The translations under genes and the position numbers were made by a program. Shown here piece after piece: positions 36,598-45,469 of a stretch of 64,000 bases of DNA. The first letter of the stretch is position 1. Every line of letters starts with the position of its first letter. The notes beneath the pieces were generated by a model that was not told the DNA's origin, ran no database searches, and saw only the letters and a program-made list of their open reading frames with translations. The stretch is from Canicola haemoglobinophilus (lineage in GTDB: Bacteria; Pseudomonadota; Gammaproteobacteria; Enterobacterales; Pasteurellaceae). The stretch spans positions 14,805-78,804 of the forward strand of contig NZ_MUXZ01000006.1 in the NCBI RefSeq assembly GCF_002015075.1. The letters are read 5' to 3'.

Positions 36598-37212
36598 ATG
36601 AAATATGCTTTCATAGATTATGAAAATATCAATTCTTTAGATGGTTTATCATTACAAGAATATGATCGTATATTTTTATTTATTGGTGCCTCACAAAATC
36701 AAACGGATATCAGATTAAGTGAGAAATTTAATGATGAAATTCATTTAACTCTTATTACCGTTAAAGATATTGCTAAAAATAATGTTGATTTCCATCTGAC
36801 TTATTATTTAGGAAAATTAGATGTTACCACAGATAAAAATATTGAATTTCATATTTTATCGCAAGATAAAGGTTACGATGGAATTTGTTATTTTATGCAA
36901 CATCAAAAAGAACCTAGAATTTGTTTTCGTAAATCGCTTACTTCAGAAACACTGCCTAAAATACCATCTGTAAATAATGCTGAAAAAGAGAAAATAAATC
37001 AGGTGGTTAGTGAATATAAAGCCTTTATCACAAAAACGAAAAAACAGCATTTACCTGCTAAATTAGCCAGTTTAAAAAATAGTATTCATAATCAAAGTTG
37101 TCTTAGACCTATGAGTAAAACTGAAGCTGAAAGTATTTTGCTTAAAGTCATTAATCAATTACAGCAAGAAAAAGCATTAAAAATAACGGATAATAAAGTA
37201 AGTTATCCTTAA
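36598..37212 (+). CDS. NYN/PIN-like domain protein
   Basis: 204 residues. MKYAFIDYENINSLDGL is a NYN/PIN opening with an aspartate at position 7 and DxEN spacing; DRIFLFIGASQNQTDIRL and NVDFHLTYYLG add further acidic positions, and HILSQDKGYDGICYFM (about 86-101) is the terminal aspartate block. Such folds are metal-dependent RNA nucleases. The C-terminal third is Lys-rich with a possible small winged-helix-like segment (about 155-200). The gene is much more AT-rich than its neighbours (13 of 60 G+C on the line at 36601). Ribosome site GGGGAGG. It is flanked by two YhcG nucleases. Confidence 0.72.
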   Translation: MKYAFIDYENINSLDGLSLQEYDRIFLFIGASQNQTDIRLSEKFNDEIHLTLITVKDIAKNNVDFHLTYYLGKLDVTTDKNIEFHILSQDKGYDGICYFMQHQKEPRICFRKSLTSETLPKIPSVNNAEKEKINQVVSEYKAFITKTKKQHLPAKLASLKNSIHNQSCLRPMSKTEAESILLKVINQLQQEKALKITDNKVSYP

Positions 37213-37255
37213 AAGTTAATTTAACAAGCAGCTAAATTTTAGAGAAATTTTGCAA

Positions 37256-38266
37256 ATGAACGACTTACAGCCCACGCAAAATCAGCTTATTGGCAATATT
37301 GTCAAAATAATCCAACAAGCCCGTAGCCAAGTTCGCCAGACAGTGAATAGTGCGATGGTGCAAAGCTATTGGGAAATCGGTCGTTTATTGGTGGAAGATG
37401 AACAACAGGGCAAAGAGCGGGCTGAATATGGCAAATATGTGTTAAAAACAGTTTCTGAGCGTCTAACCACAATGTTTGGCAAAGGATTTGATGAGCGTAA
37501 TTTACGCAAAATGCGGCAGTTTTATCTCACATTTCCAATTCGGGACTCAGTGAGACCCGAATTAAGTTGGACCCATTATCGACGTTTAATTAGAGTGGAA
37601 AATCCAATTGCACGACAATGGTATCTTAATGAAACGATTGAAAATAATTGGTCAGTAAAAGCTCTTGATCGCCAAATTTCCGTCCTTTATTACGAACGCT
37701 TATTAGCAAGCCAAAATGATAGTGCGGTTGTTGCCGAAGCTCAAACAAAAATCGAGCCGTTAAAAGAGAATATTCAAGATTATTTGCGAGATCCTTATAT
37801 TTTGGATTTTCTCAATTTACAAGACAAAAGTTACCAAGAAAGCAATGTTGAGCAAGCGATTATCAGCAATTTACAGCAGTTTTTACTAGAGCTAGGTAAG
37901 GGCTTCGCTTTTGTAGAACGCCAAAAACGCATACGCTTTGATGATGAAGATTTCTACATCGACTTAGTGTTTTACAACTTCAAGCTCAAATGCTTTTTGT
38001 TGATTGATCTTAAAATAGGCAAACTCAGACACCAAGATATTGGGCAAATGGATACTTACGTCCGACTGTTTGACGAGCAAATCAAAGATCAAAGTGATAA
38101 CCCAACCATCGGGCTAGTCCTTTGTAGTGAACAGAGCGAAGCTGTGGCAAAATACTCGGTGCTTACTGATAGAAAACAGATTTTCAGTGCCAAGTATTTG
38201 CCTTATTTGCCGACTGAGTCGGAGTTGAAGGAACAGATTGAACGAGCCAGGGCGTTGGTGGAATGA
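37256..38266 (+). CDS. DUF1016/YhcG-type PDDEXK nuclease (second copy)
   Basis: 336 residues from ATG 37256 (MNDLQPTQNQ). It is a diverged paralogue of the gene at 35537: SYWEIGRLLVEDEQQG, FGKGFDERNLRKMRQFYL and LSWTHYRRLIRVENP match the DUF1016 domain, and RDPYILDFLNLQD, DEDFYIDLVFYNFKLK and LIDLKIGKL match the nuclease core, with DLK in place of ELK. The predicted catalytic residues are all there. A degenerate Actinobacillus-type uptake motif precedes it (37222-37255). The function is unknown. Confidence 0.88.
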   Translation: MNDLQPTQNQLIGNIVKIIQQARSQVRQTVNSAMVQSYWEIGRLLVEDEQQGKERAEYGKYVLKTVSERLTTMFGKGFDERNLRKMRQFYLTFPIRDSVRPELSWTHYRRLIRVENPIARQWYLNETIENNWSVKALDRQISVLYYERLLASQNDSAVVAEAQTKIEPLKENIQDYLRDPYILDFLNLQDKSYQESNVEQAIISNLQQFLLELGKGFAFVERQKRIRFDDEDFYIDLVFYNFKLKCFLLIDLKIGKLRHQDIGQMDTYVRLFDEQIKDQSDNPTIGLVLCSEQSEAVAKYSVLTDRKQIFSAKYLPYLPTESELKEQIERARALVE

Positions 38267-38299
38267 TACGAGCGGTTAGATTTAGTGGGAGTTTTGCAA

Positions 38300-38530
38300 A
38301 TGAAACCTTATACAAAATCATTAAAGCCAAATGCAAAAAAGTCACGTTCAACTCAAACGGATGCAGAAAAGAAATTATGGGCACGATTGAGTAATGATCA
38401 ACTCGGTTTCAGATTTAATCGCCAAAAATCGCTTTTAACTTATATTGTTGATTTTTATTGTGTGAAAGCGAAATTAGTGATTGAGCTTGATGGCAGACAA
38501 GGATTGCGAAGTGAGAGAATAAATAAGTAG
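38300..38530 (+). pseudogene. truncated DUF559 (Vsr-fold) endonuclease
   Basis: 76 residues from ATG 38300 to a stop at 38528. SRSTQTDAEKKLWARL, LGFRFNRQKSLL and YIVDFYCVKAKLVIELDG are the DUF559 core, the same fold as Vsr mismatch endonuclease. Normal members run to about 120 residues, with a conserved QHY and a C-terminal FxVxRFxN block after ELDG. Here the sequence turns into unrelated GLRSERINK and ends; I find no C-terminal remainder in other frames downstream. It is probably a non-functional remnant. Its start sits inside an Actinobacillus-like uptake motif at 38268-38301. Confidence 0.75.
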
Positions 38531-38639
38531 ACAAATTTAGAGAATTTTGCAAAACAATCTTAGAGCTACTACTTAAACAATTGAGTGGCATTGAGGCTAT
38601 TCATTATTTTTCATAGGTTCATTATCTTAAGGAGATTTT

Positions 38640-39205
38640 ATGGAAAAAGAAAATATTAATGCTGAAGAAACTAAACTATAGAGACTTTATTAAATAAACA
38701 GATAGAAAGAAATGAAAAACTAGCTAAATTATCATTAGGACTATCTGGTACAACTTTACTTTTAACAGGGGTTGTTGTTTTTACCTTAGTTAATGATTTA
38801 TCTTATATTAAAGATAGTATTTGGAATACTCAATATAAAATATCTCAAATAATAGCTAGTAATGAAAATGATAAAGACGTTTCTTTAGTGTCACTACAAA
38901 ATAAAGCTGTAGAAATAGAAAGAGAAATATCAAGATTGGAGAGAAATTTATCAGAAATAAATCAGAATTTAATCTCATTTAGAGATGTCTTTAATGATGA
39001 ATTCCAGCTAAATAAACCAATAGAGAATAAAAATTCGAGTTATTATGGCTATTTAGATAAAAAAGAAGATAAAAAAACAACTCTAAAAGAAGATCTTGCT
39101 TTTATTAAACACCAAATATCAGAGAAAAGAGGCTCTTATAGTGAAGAGCCAACTTTAAAAGATGATATTCTAAAAATTAAGGATGATACTAACTGGATTA
39201 GATAG
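38640..39205 (+). pseudogene. frameshifted membrane-anchored coiled-coil protein
   Basis: A good ribosome site (AAGGAGATTTT) and ATG at 38640 start MEKENINAEETKL, which hits TAG at 38679-38681. Two bases after the last sense codon the next frame opens (GAG at 38681) and stays open to 39205. Insertion of one base near 38679 would join them into about 188 residues: an acidic N-terminus, a membrane helix (LSLGLSGTTLLLTGVVVFTLV), then a long coiled coil rich in Glu/Lys/Asn (AVEIEREISRLERNLSEINQ). I recognise no family. It lies 46 bases before glyS. Either a recent frameshift or a sequencing error. Confidence 0.7.
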
Positions 39206-39251
39206 TTTAAACGATGATTTAATATACCTTTTGAAATATAACGAGAAAAAA

Positions 39252-41318
39252 ATGACAACACAAAACTTCCTCGCCGAGATCGGCACTGAAGAGTTGCCAC
39301 CGAAGGCACTCAAAAAATTAGCGACCGCATTTGCGGAGAATGTAGAGCAAGAGTTAAACCAAGCGGGGTTGGCTTTTGACAAAGTAGAATGGTTTGCAGC
39401 CCCTCGCCGTTTGGCGGTGAAAGTGTTAGGTTTGGCGGAGAGTCAGCCGAGCAAAGAAGTTGAAAAGCGTGGACCGGCGGTGTCGGCGGCGTTTGATGCA
39501 GAAGGCAAGCCAACCAAAGCGGCAGAAGGCTGGGCGAAAGGCTGTGGCATTGCCGTTGAGCAGGCAGAGCGTATCGCCACCGACAAAGGCGAATGGCTTG
39601 TGCATCGTGCGGTGATTGAAGGTCAGCCGACCAAAAACTTGCTGGCAGGCATTATCAGCAATGCTTTGGCGAAGTTGCCTATCCCGAAAACAATGCGTTG
39701 GGGCGATAAAACCGAACAGTTCGTTCGCCCTGTGCATACGGTGACTTTACTGTTCGGGGCAGAGTTAATTGAAGGCGAAATTTTAGGCGTGGCAAGCGGT
39801 CGTACTATTCGTGGTCACCGCTTCCTTGGCGAGCCTGAATTTCAAATCGACAACGCCGATCAGTATCCACAGCTACTCAAAGAAAAAGGCTCAGTGATTG
39901 CTGATTTCAACGAGCGTCGTGCGGAAATTTTTGCAAAATCTCAACAAAAAGCGACCGCTCTTGGCGGCGTTGCGGACATTGAAGACGACTTATTAGATGA
40001 AGTGACTTCCTTGGTGGAATATCCAAATGTATTGGCAGCGAAGTTTGAAGAACGTTTCCTTGCTGTGCCAGCGGAAGCCTTGGTTTACACCATGAAAGGT
40101 GACCAAAAATACTTCCCGATTTATGACAAAGAGGGCAAATTATTACCGCACTTTATCTTTGTATCGAATATCAATCCTGAAGATCCAAGCAAGATTATTG
40201 AAGGAAACGAAAAAGTGGTTCGCCCACGTTTAACCGATGCAGAGTTCTTCTTCAAAACTGACTTAAAACAGCGTTTAGAAGACCAACTTCCACGATTGGA
40301 AACCGTTTTATTCCAACAACAGCTTGGCACATTGCGTGACAAAACCGCTCGCATTGAACAGCTTGCAGGGGAAATTGCGAAACAAATCGGTGCAGACGAA
40401 GCCAAAGCGAAACGTGCTGGCTTGCTCTCTAAATGCGACTTGATGACCAATATGGTGTTTGAATTTACCGATACCCAAGGCGTAATGGGGATGCACTATG
40501 CTCGTCACGATGACGAAGATGAAGAAGTGGCGGTGGCATTGAACGAACAATATATGCCACGTTTTGCGGGCGATGAATTGCCAAAATCATTAGTAGCAAG
40601 TGCGGTAGCTTTAGCGGACAAATTCGACACGCTTACAGGAATTTTCGGCATCGGTCAGCAACCAAAAGGCAGTGCCGACCCATTCGCATTACGTCGTACA
40701 GCATTGGGGGCGTTACGCATCATCGTTGAGAAAAACTTACCACTCGATCTTGCAGATTTAGTCAAAAAATCGACCGCTCTTTTCGGCGATAAACTGACGA
40801 ATGCTAACGTGGTTGATGAAGTGGTGGACTTTATGCTTGGTCGTTTCAGAGCTTGGTATCAAGACGAAGGCTTTAGTGTTGATGTTATCCAAGCAGTCCT
40901 TGATCGCCGCCCAACTCGCCCTGCGGATTTTGACGCGCGTGTGCGTGCGGTATCGCATTTCCGTAGTTTAGAAGCTGCCGCAGCATTAGCCGCAGCCAAT
41001 AAACGTGTGAGCAACATTTTGGCGAAAGCAGAAACCGCTATTGGCGAAGTCAATGTGAATGCTTGCGTAGAACCTGCAGAAAAAGCCTTAGCGGAAGAGG
41101 TATTGAGCTTAAAAGCAGAAGTGGAACCGTTAATTGCTCAAGGCGATTACACTGCGGTATTGGATAAGCTCGCAAGTTTACGTCAGCCTGTGGATAGCTT
41201 CTTCGATAACGTAATGGTTAATGCGGAAGATCCTGCTCTTCGCCAAAACCGTTTAGCGATTTTAAACACCCTACAAAATCTGTTCTTACAAGTAGCAGAT
41301 ATTTCGGTGTTGCAATAG
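39252..41318 (+). CDS. glyS: glycyl-tRNA synthetase beta subunit
   Basis: 688 residues from ATG 39252 ([23 protein letters not shown]), the canonical GlyS opening; an in-frame extension to 39183 runs into the upstream broken gene. The HD-domain region ([15 protein letters not shown]) and the anticodon-binding C-terminal part (about 560-688) are present. It completes the GlyQ/GlyS tetramer. The 5' third is clearly richer in GC than the window (33 of 60 bases on the line at 39421). It carries both Haemophilus uptake cores (40145, 40598) and CAAGCGGTC (39792-39800) of the Actinobacillus type, suggesting mosaic ancestry. Confidence 0.96.
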   Translation: MTTQNFLAEIGTEELPPKALKKLATAFAENVEQELNQAGLAFDKVEWFAAPRRLAVKVLGLAESQPSKEVEKRGPAVSAAFDAEGKPTKAAEGWAKGCGIAVEQAERIATDKGEWLVHRAVIEGQPTKNLLAGIISNALAKLPIPKTMRWGDKTEQFVRPVHTVTLLFGAELIEGEILGVASGRTIRGHRFLGEPEFQIDNADQYPQLLKEKGSVIADFNERRAEIFAKSQQKATALGGVADIEDDLLDEVTSLVEYPNVLAAKFEERFLAVPAEALVYTMKGDQKYFPIYDKEGKLLPHFIFVSNINPEDPSKIIEGNEKVVRPRLTDAEFFFKTDLKQRLEDQLPRLETVLFQQQLGTLRDKTARIEQLAGEIAKQIGADEAKAKRAGLLSKCDLMTNMVFEFTDTQGVMGMHYARHDDEDEEVAVALNEQYMPRFAGDELPKSLVASAVALADKFDTLTGIFGIGQQPKGSADPFALRRTALGALRIIVEKNLPLDLADLVKKSTALFGDKLTNANVVDEVVDFMLGRFRAWYQDEGFSVDVIQAVLDRRPTRPADFDARVRAVSHFRSLEAAAALAAANKRVSNILAKAETAIGEVNVNACVEPAEKALAEEVLSLKAEVEPLIAQGDYTAVLDKLASLRQPVDSFFDNVMVNAEDPALRQNRLAILNTLQNLFLQVADISVLQ

Positions 41319-41348
41319 TTAAAATTTCACTTATGTAGACATTCAAAG

Positions 41349-41378
41349 ACTAAACCGAGCTGTTTTGCTCGGTTTAGT
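41349..41378 (+). terminator. hairpin after glyS
   Basis: A perfect 12-bp stem (ACTAAACCGAGC with GCTCGGTTTAGT) and a 6-base loop, but no T-run. It may end or stabilise the glyQ-glyS transcript. Confidence 0.65.
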
Positions 41379-41529
41379 ATCTCGTATGCTTGTATTTAAA
41401 TAAGTGAATTCCCTAATTATTTTATTGCTTTTTTTATAAGCGAGAGATAAAATTCGGGCTCCTTGTCATCGCTGAGTTAGAGATCGGCGAATGATGTATC
41501 ATTAACCCTTTTATTATAAGGAATTTATC

Positions 41530-41799
41530 ATGTCTCTAAGTACAGAAAAAAAAGCTGCTATCGTGGCTGAATTTGGTCGTGATGCAAAAGATACTGGTTC
41601 ATCAGAAGTTCAAATTGCATTATTAACTGCACAAATCAACCACTTACAAGCTCACTTTGCTGCACATAAAAAAGATCACCATGGTCGTCGTGGTTTATTA
41701 CGTATGGTTTCTCGTCGTCGTAAACTTTTAGATTACTTAAAACGTACAGATCTTGCTAAATATTCAGAAACAATTGCACGTTTAGGTTTACGTCGCTAA
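41530..41799 (+). CDS. rpsO: 30S ribosomal protein S15
   Basis: 89 residues, exactly S15 length. [19 protein letters not shown] and [21 protein letters not shown] are the family blocks. It binds the central domain of 16S rRNA early in assembly. It is a single gene with its own promoter region (41380-41529, ribosome site AAGGAATTTATC) and a strong terminator; in E. coli rpsO is autoregulated by an mRNA pseudoknot, which was not tested here. Confidence 0.97.
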   Translation: MSLSTEKKAAIVAEFGRDAKDTGSSEVQIALLTAQINHLQAHFAAHKKDHHGRRGLLRMVSRRRKLLDYLKRTDLAKYSETIARLGLRR

Positions 41800-41821
41800 T
41801 TTATCTAATATTTCTCATGTT

Positions 41822-41857
41822 AAAAGCCCTCAAAAAAATGAATTTTGAGGGCTTTTT
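41822..41857. terminator. bidirectional terminator between rpsO and artM
   Basis: A long stem (AAAGCCCTCAAAA with TTTTGAGGGCTTT) is followed by T residues, with A residues on the other side, between convergent genes. Confidence 0.9.
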
Positions 41858-41882
41858 TATAACTAAAATAATGCGTAAAGTT

Positions 41883-42566
41883 TTACGCTCTTTCCGTTTC
41901 TAAACGCTCAAAGACAAGGACTTTACTTTCTAACTTGCGTAACAATAAAGTCGCGATACCTGTAATAATGAGATAGATGACGCCTGTGATACCATAAATT
42001 GTGAGTGCATCATATTCTGTACCATAAAGTTGTCTTGCGTATCCCATAATATCCAAAATAGTGATAATTGAAGCAAGTGAAGTTCCTTTAAAGACAAGGA
42101 TTATTTCATTGCTATATGAAGGCAAGGCTCTTTTTAGTGCATAAGGAATAAGGATTTTAAGCGTTTGCCAACGGCTTAAGCCCAAGGCTGCACAACTTTC
42201 CCATTGACCTTTAGAAATCGCTTTTACTGCTCCATGAAAGAGTTGAGTAGAATAGGCCGCACTATTTAAAGCCAATGTGAGCATTGCGCAGAACCATGCA
42301 CTTGATAATAAAGGCCATAGAAAGCTATTCACGATCCAAGGGAATTGTCCCGGACCTGCATAAATTAAGAAAAACTGTACTAGCAATGGTGTACCAGTAA
42401 AAATTGTGAGGAAAAGATTAACTGGAATGCTCAGCCATTTATTATTCATAGCTAGAATAAAGGTAAGTGCTAGGGCAAGAAAAAAAGCCACAATCAATGC
42501 AACGACAGTAAGGATTAAACTAGTTGGAATTCCTTGTGCAATTGTTAAAAAATAATCTTTAATCAT
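41883..42566 (-). CDS. artM: arginine ABC transporter permease ArtM
   Basis: 227 residues with five membrane helices and the ABC permease loop SAAYSTQLFHGAVKAISKGQWESCAALGLS, which contacts the ATPase. It pairs with ArtQ to form the membrane channel for arginine import. It is last of four minus-strand genes, 10 bases after artQ. The ArtM/ArtQ assignment follows the gene order artP-I-Q-M. Confidence 0.92.
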   Translation of the reverse strand: MIKDYFLTIAQGIPTSLILTVVALIVAFFLALALTFILAMNNKWLSIPVNLFLTIFTGTPLLVQFFLIYAGPGQFPWIVNSFLWPLLSSAWFCAMLTLALNSAAYSTQLFHGAVKAISKGQWESCAALGLSRWQTLKILIPYALKRALPSYSNEIILVFKGTSLASIITILDIMGYARQLYGTEYDALTIYGITGVIYLIITGIATLLLRKLESKVLVFERLETERA

Positions 42567-42576
42567 TTCTCATCCC

Positions 42577-43248
42577 TTAATTTGTCGCACGTTCAAAGCG
42601 AGTTACTCGTAGTTCAAGTTTACGAATAATGAATTGGCTAAATAATGTAATTAATAAGTAAATCAATGCAGCAAAGCCATACCAAGTAAAAGGCTGATGA
42701 GTGTTGGTATTAATTAAATCTGCTTGTCGCATTAAATCATGAACACCAATTAATGACACAAGTGCGGTATCTTTTAGCAATACTAACCATTGATTACTTA
42801 AGCCCGGTAAAGCATGGCGCCAAACTTGCGGCATGATCAGGCGGATAAAGGTGTAACTACGGCTTAATCCTAAAGCAGCCCCAGACTCCCATTGCCCTAA
42901 TGGAATTGCTTGAATTGCACCACGTAAAGATTGTGAGGCATAAGAAGCAAAAATAATCGACAGCGCAACCACACCACAACCAAAAGCACCAAATTCTACA
43001 TATTCGCCAGTGACAAGCTCTAATATTTCAGGTACGCCAAAATAAATCAGGAAAACCACGAGAATTTCAGGTAAGCCACGTAGCAATGTGACAATAATTG
43101 CCGTTGGTTTACGTATGCATGGCCATTTGTGTGTTTCTAATACGACGAAGAGGATAGATAATGCCAATCCGAGTAATAAAGAACAAACCGCTAACCCTAA
43201 GGTCATTAGGGTTGCGGTGTACATTAAAGGTAAATAATCAACAAACAT
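42577..43248 (-). CDS. artQ: arginine ABC transporter permease ArtQ
   Basis: 223 residues, a polar amino acid permease of the HisMQ family. ASYASQSLRGAIQAIPLGQWESGAALGLS is the EAA loop, and LMYTATLMTLGLAVCSLLLGL the first helix. It starts 4 bases from the artI stop. An uptake sequence lies at 42760-42768. Confidence 0.92.
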   Translation of the reverse strand: MFVDYLPLMYTATLMTLGLAVCSLLLGLALSILFVVLETHKWPCIRKPTAIIVTLLRGLPEILVVFLIYFGVPEILELVTGEYVEFGAFGCGVVALSIIFASYASQSLRGAIQAIPLGQWESGAALGLSRSYTFIRLIMPQVWRHALPGLSNQWLVLLKDTALVSLIGVHDLMRQADLINTNTHQPFTWYGFAALIYLLITLFSQFIIRKLELRVTRFERATN

Positions 43249-43252
43249 AAAA

Positions 43253-43978
43253 TTATTTAGTCATCCATTTATCATAAATTTTTTGGTATTCGCCGTTTGC
43301 TTTGATCGCCGAAATACCTTTATTTAATTGCTCAACAAGTGCGGTATTCTTTTTATTTACTGCGATACCTAGACCATTATTGAAGTAACGCTTGTCGGTA
43401 ACTTTTTCACCAACAAATGTCGCTTCTGGTGTTTTGCCTAACATATCTCTTAATACATCAGTATCACCAAAAATAATATCAATACGGCCATTTTTTAAGT
43501 CTAAGATAGCATCTTGTAAACTTGCATAAGATTTGGATGCATATTGTTTAGCTTCAGCATTAATGTACTGTTGGTAAGTTGTACCATTTTGTACACCAAC
43601 ATTTTTAGCTGTTGCTAAATCAGCTTTATCTTTAAGAGCAATAAAACTTGCTGAGCTTTCATAATAAGCGTCAGAGAACGCCACTTGTTTTGCACGAGCT
43701 TCAGTAATATCAATTGCAGAGATTGCAGCATCAAAACCGCCACGACCTTTAATTAAGCTTGGAATTAAAGCGTCAAATGCTTGTGCTTTGAAACTACAAT
43801 TTGCTTGGATTTCTTTACAAATCGCATTTGCAACATCTACATCAAAACCAATAATTTCACCTTTTTCATTTGTTGATTCAAAAGGCGGATAGCTTGGCTC
43901 CATAGCAAAAGTAATGTTTTGTGCATTTGCGCTGATAGCTGCGCTAGCTAACATAGTTGCTAAAAGTAATTTTTTCAT
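43253..43978 (-). CDS. artI: arginine-binding periplasmic protein ArtI
   Basis: 241 residues. The signal peptide [19 protein letters not shown] is cleaved before Gln20. The solute-binding fold shows [33 protein letters not shown] and [13 protein letters not shown], typical of the amino-acid-binding family 3. It captures arginine in the periplasm and hands it to ArtQM. An uptake sequence lies at 43337-43345. Confidence 0.93.
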   Translation of the reverse strand: MKKLLLATMLASAAISANAQNITFAMEPSYPPFESTNEKGEIIGFDVDVANAICKEIQANCSFKAQAFDALIPSLIKGRGGFDAAISAIDITEARAKQVAFSDAYYESSASFIALKDKADLATAKNVGVQNGTTYQQYINAEAKQYASKSYASLQDAILDLKNGRIDIIFGDTDVLRDMLGKTPEATFVGEKVTDKRYFNNGLGIAVNKKNTALVEQLNKGISAIKANGEYQKIYDKWMTK

Positions 43979-43995
43979 AATAAAGTCCTTAAATA

Positions 43996-44733
43996 TTAAT
44001 GTGAGTGTGATAGATATTGTTTAAATTGCTCTGTTGCGGGTTGATTAAAACAGCTAGCATCTCCCATTTCAACGATGCGACCTTGTTCCATATAAACGAC
44101 TTTGGTTGCAACCTTTTTTGCTACCGCAACTTCATGAGTTACGATAACTTGTGTAATTCCCATTCCTTGTAATTCCTGAATAATTGATACAATTTGTGCT
44201 GTAATTTCAGGATCTAAAGCAGCTGTAGGCTCATCAAATAATAAAACTTGTGGTTTCATCATTAATGCACGAGCAATAGCAACACGTTGTTGTTGTCCGC
44301 CTGACAAATGCAGTGGAAATCTTTCAGCAAATTGTTCTAAGCGTAATCTTTTTAATAATTCGATTGCTTGTTCTTTCGCTTTTTCTTTCTCTATACCTAA
44401 AACCTTAGTTGGTGCTTCGATAAGATTTTCCATTACAGTTAAGTGCGGCCATAAATTGTATTGTTGAAATACCATGCCGACATCTTGGCGTAATTGGCGC
44501 ATTTGTTTCGGGTTTGCAGTTGCTTGCGAAAGATCGAATTTATTATTGGCGATACTTAACTCCCCAGATGTTGGGACCTCAAGTAAGTTTAAGGTTCTAA
44601 TCAAGGTACTTTTTCCTGCACCACTTGGACCTAATAGAACAACCGTATCTCCATCTTCAGCAGTAAGGTTAATGTCAAATAATGCTTGCGATGTACCATA
44701 AAAGAAATTTAAATTTTTAACGCTAATTGTCAT
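43996..44733 (-). CDS. artP: arginine ABC transporter ATPase ArtP
   Basis: 245 residues from ATG 44733 ([13 protein letters not shown]); the frame is open further upstream to 44862 but without protein-like sequence. Walker A is [15 protein letters not shown], the signature motif is [16 protein letters not shown] and Walker B is [14 protein letters not shown]. It powers arginine uptake. It is first of the artPIQM set, with artI 17 bases downstream. Its upstream neighbour is pilA, on the same strand and separated by a terminator. Confidence 0.94.
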   Translation of the reverse strand: MTISVKNLNFFYGTSQALFDINLTAEDGDTVVLLGPSGAGKSTLIRTLNLLEVPTSGELSIANNKFDLSQATANPKQMRQLRQDVGMVFQQYNLWPHLTVMENLIEAPTKVLGIEKEKAKEQAIELLKRLRLEQFAERFPLHLSGGQQQRVAIARALMMKPQVLLFDEPTAALDPEITAQIVSIIQELQGMGITQVIVTHEVAVAKKVATKVVYMEQGRIVEMGDASCFNQPATEQFKQYLSHSH

Positions 44734-44848
44734 GTGAATGAAATATCTCGCTTTAATGATTAATGGTTTTGAGTAGATACTATATTGTTTTGCATAACTA
44801 TGCAATTTTTTTGCAGAAAAATTCTTTTGAAAGCGAGTTTTTAGTGAA

Positions 44849-44873
44849 AACGGTGAGATCATAACTCACCGTA
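44849..44873 (-). terminator. pilA terminator
   Basis: On the minus strand ACGGTGAG and CTCACCGT form an 8-bp stem with a 7-base loop followed by TTTTC, 10 bases after the pilA stop. It would end the pilA transcript before artP. Confidence 0.8.
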
Positions 44874-44882
44874 ATTTATGAG

Positions 44883-45341
44883 CTAAGGTGAGTTTGAAGA
44901 AGATGATGTGCAAAATCCAGCAGGAAATAATTCCGCTTTACCATTACAGTTTGCTGTCCAAGTTACACCTGTTGAAGCATCTCCTGAAGCAGTGAGCGTG
45001 TAGCTAACGTCTTTAAGGTTTCCATTTCCTATGATAGTAATGACACCATTTTGTACGGCAATAGATTTTACTTTTCCTTTTGCGGTTGTGACTGGCGCTT
45101 GAATTCCATTTGTCCCAGCATTACAATTCGTCACTCCATCATTGTTATACACACAAAGTTCAACTTCTGAGCGGTAAGGTGCAGAGGCTTGCAATAATTC
45201 TGTAATTGCTGCTTTTTTTGTATGATTTTGATATGACGGAATTGCGATAGTAGCGAGAATTGCCACAATTGCAATCACGATCATTAGCTCTATTAAGGTA
45301 AACCCTTTTTTAGCTGATGAGAAGATACTCGTTGTTTTCAT
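44883..45341 (-). CDS. pilA: type IV pilin PilA
   Basis: 152 residues from ATG 45341 with ribosome site AAAGGAAAAATT. The prepilin leader ends in KKG, cleaved before Phe14 of [17 protein letters not shown]; Glu at mature position 5 is present. The globular part has two cysteine pairs ([11 protein letters not shown] and [13 protein letters not shown]), the latter a C-terminal disulfide loop. It builds the pilus or pseudopilus used for DNA uptake and adhesion. A perfect CRP-S site lies upstream. In H. influenzae Rd pilA heads a pilABCD operon; here a terminator and artP follow instead. Confidence 0.94.
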   Translation of the reverse strand: MKTTSIFSSAKKGFTLIELMIVIAIVAILATIAIPSYQNHTKKAAITELLQASAPYRSEVELCVYNNDGVTNCNAGTNGIQAPVTTAKGKVKSIAVQNGVITIIGNGNLKDVSYTLTASGDASTGVTWTANCNGKAELFPAGFCTSSSSNSP

Positions 45342-45427
45342 AATTTTTCCTTTGTTATTAAAACTGAAATGCAAAAATGCCGAATGGCTGACAAAGTTTG
45401 TTCAAGTTGAAAACAACTGACAAATAG

Positions 45428-45436
45428 ACCGCACTT
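45428..45436 (-). repeat. DNA uptake sequence between pilA and ampD
   Basis: ACCGCACTT followed by TTTT, beside the CRP-S site in the divergent promoter region. Confidence 0.85.
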
Positions 45437-45440
45437 TTTC

Positions 45441-45456
45441 TGCGAGCAGGCTCGCA
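45441..45456. promoter_or_regulatory. CRP-S competence site between pilA and ampD
   Basis: TGCGA-GCAGGC-TCGCA matches both competence-type CRP-S half-sites exactly, with T-rich and A-rich flanks. It should place pilA (start 100 bases away on the minus strand) under Sxy/CRP control. It ends only 14 bases before the ampD start. Confidence 0.88.
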
Positions 45457-45469
45457 AAAACAATAATTT

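Noticed and set aside
38676..38690. Programmed ribosomal frameshift joining the two parts of the gene at 38640-39205
   Set aside because: No slippery heptamer of the X-XXY-YYZ type or clear downstream stem was seen; a plain one-base loss is simpler.
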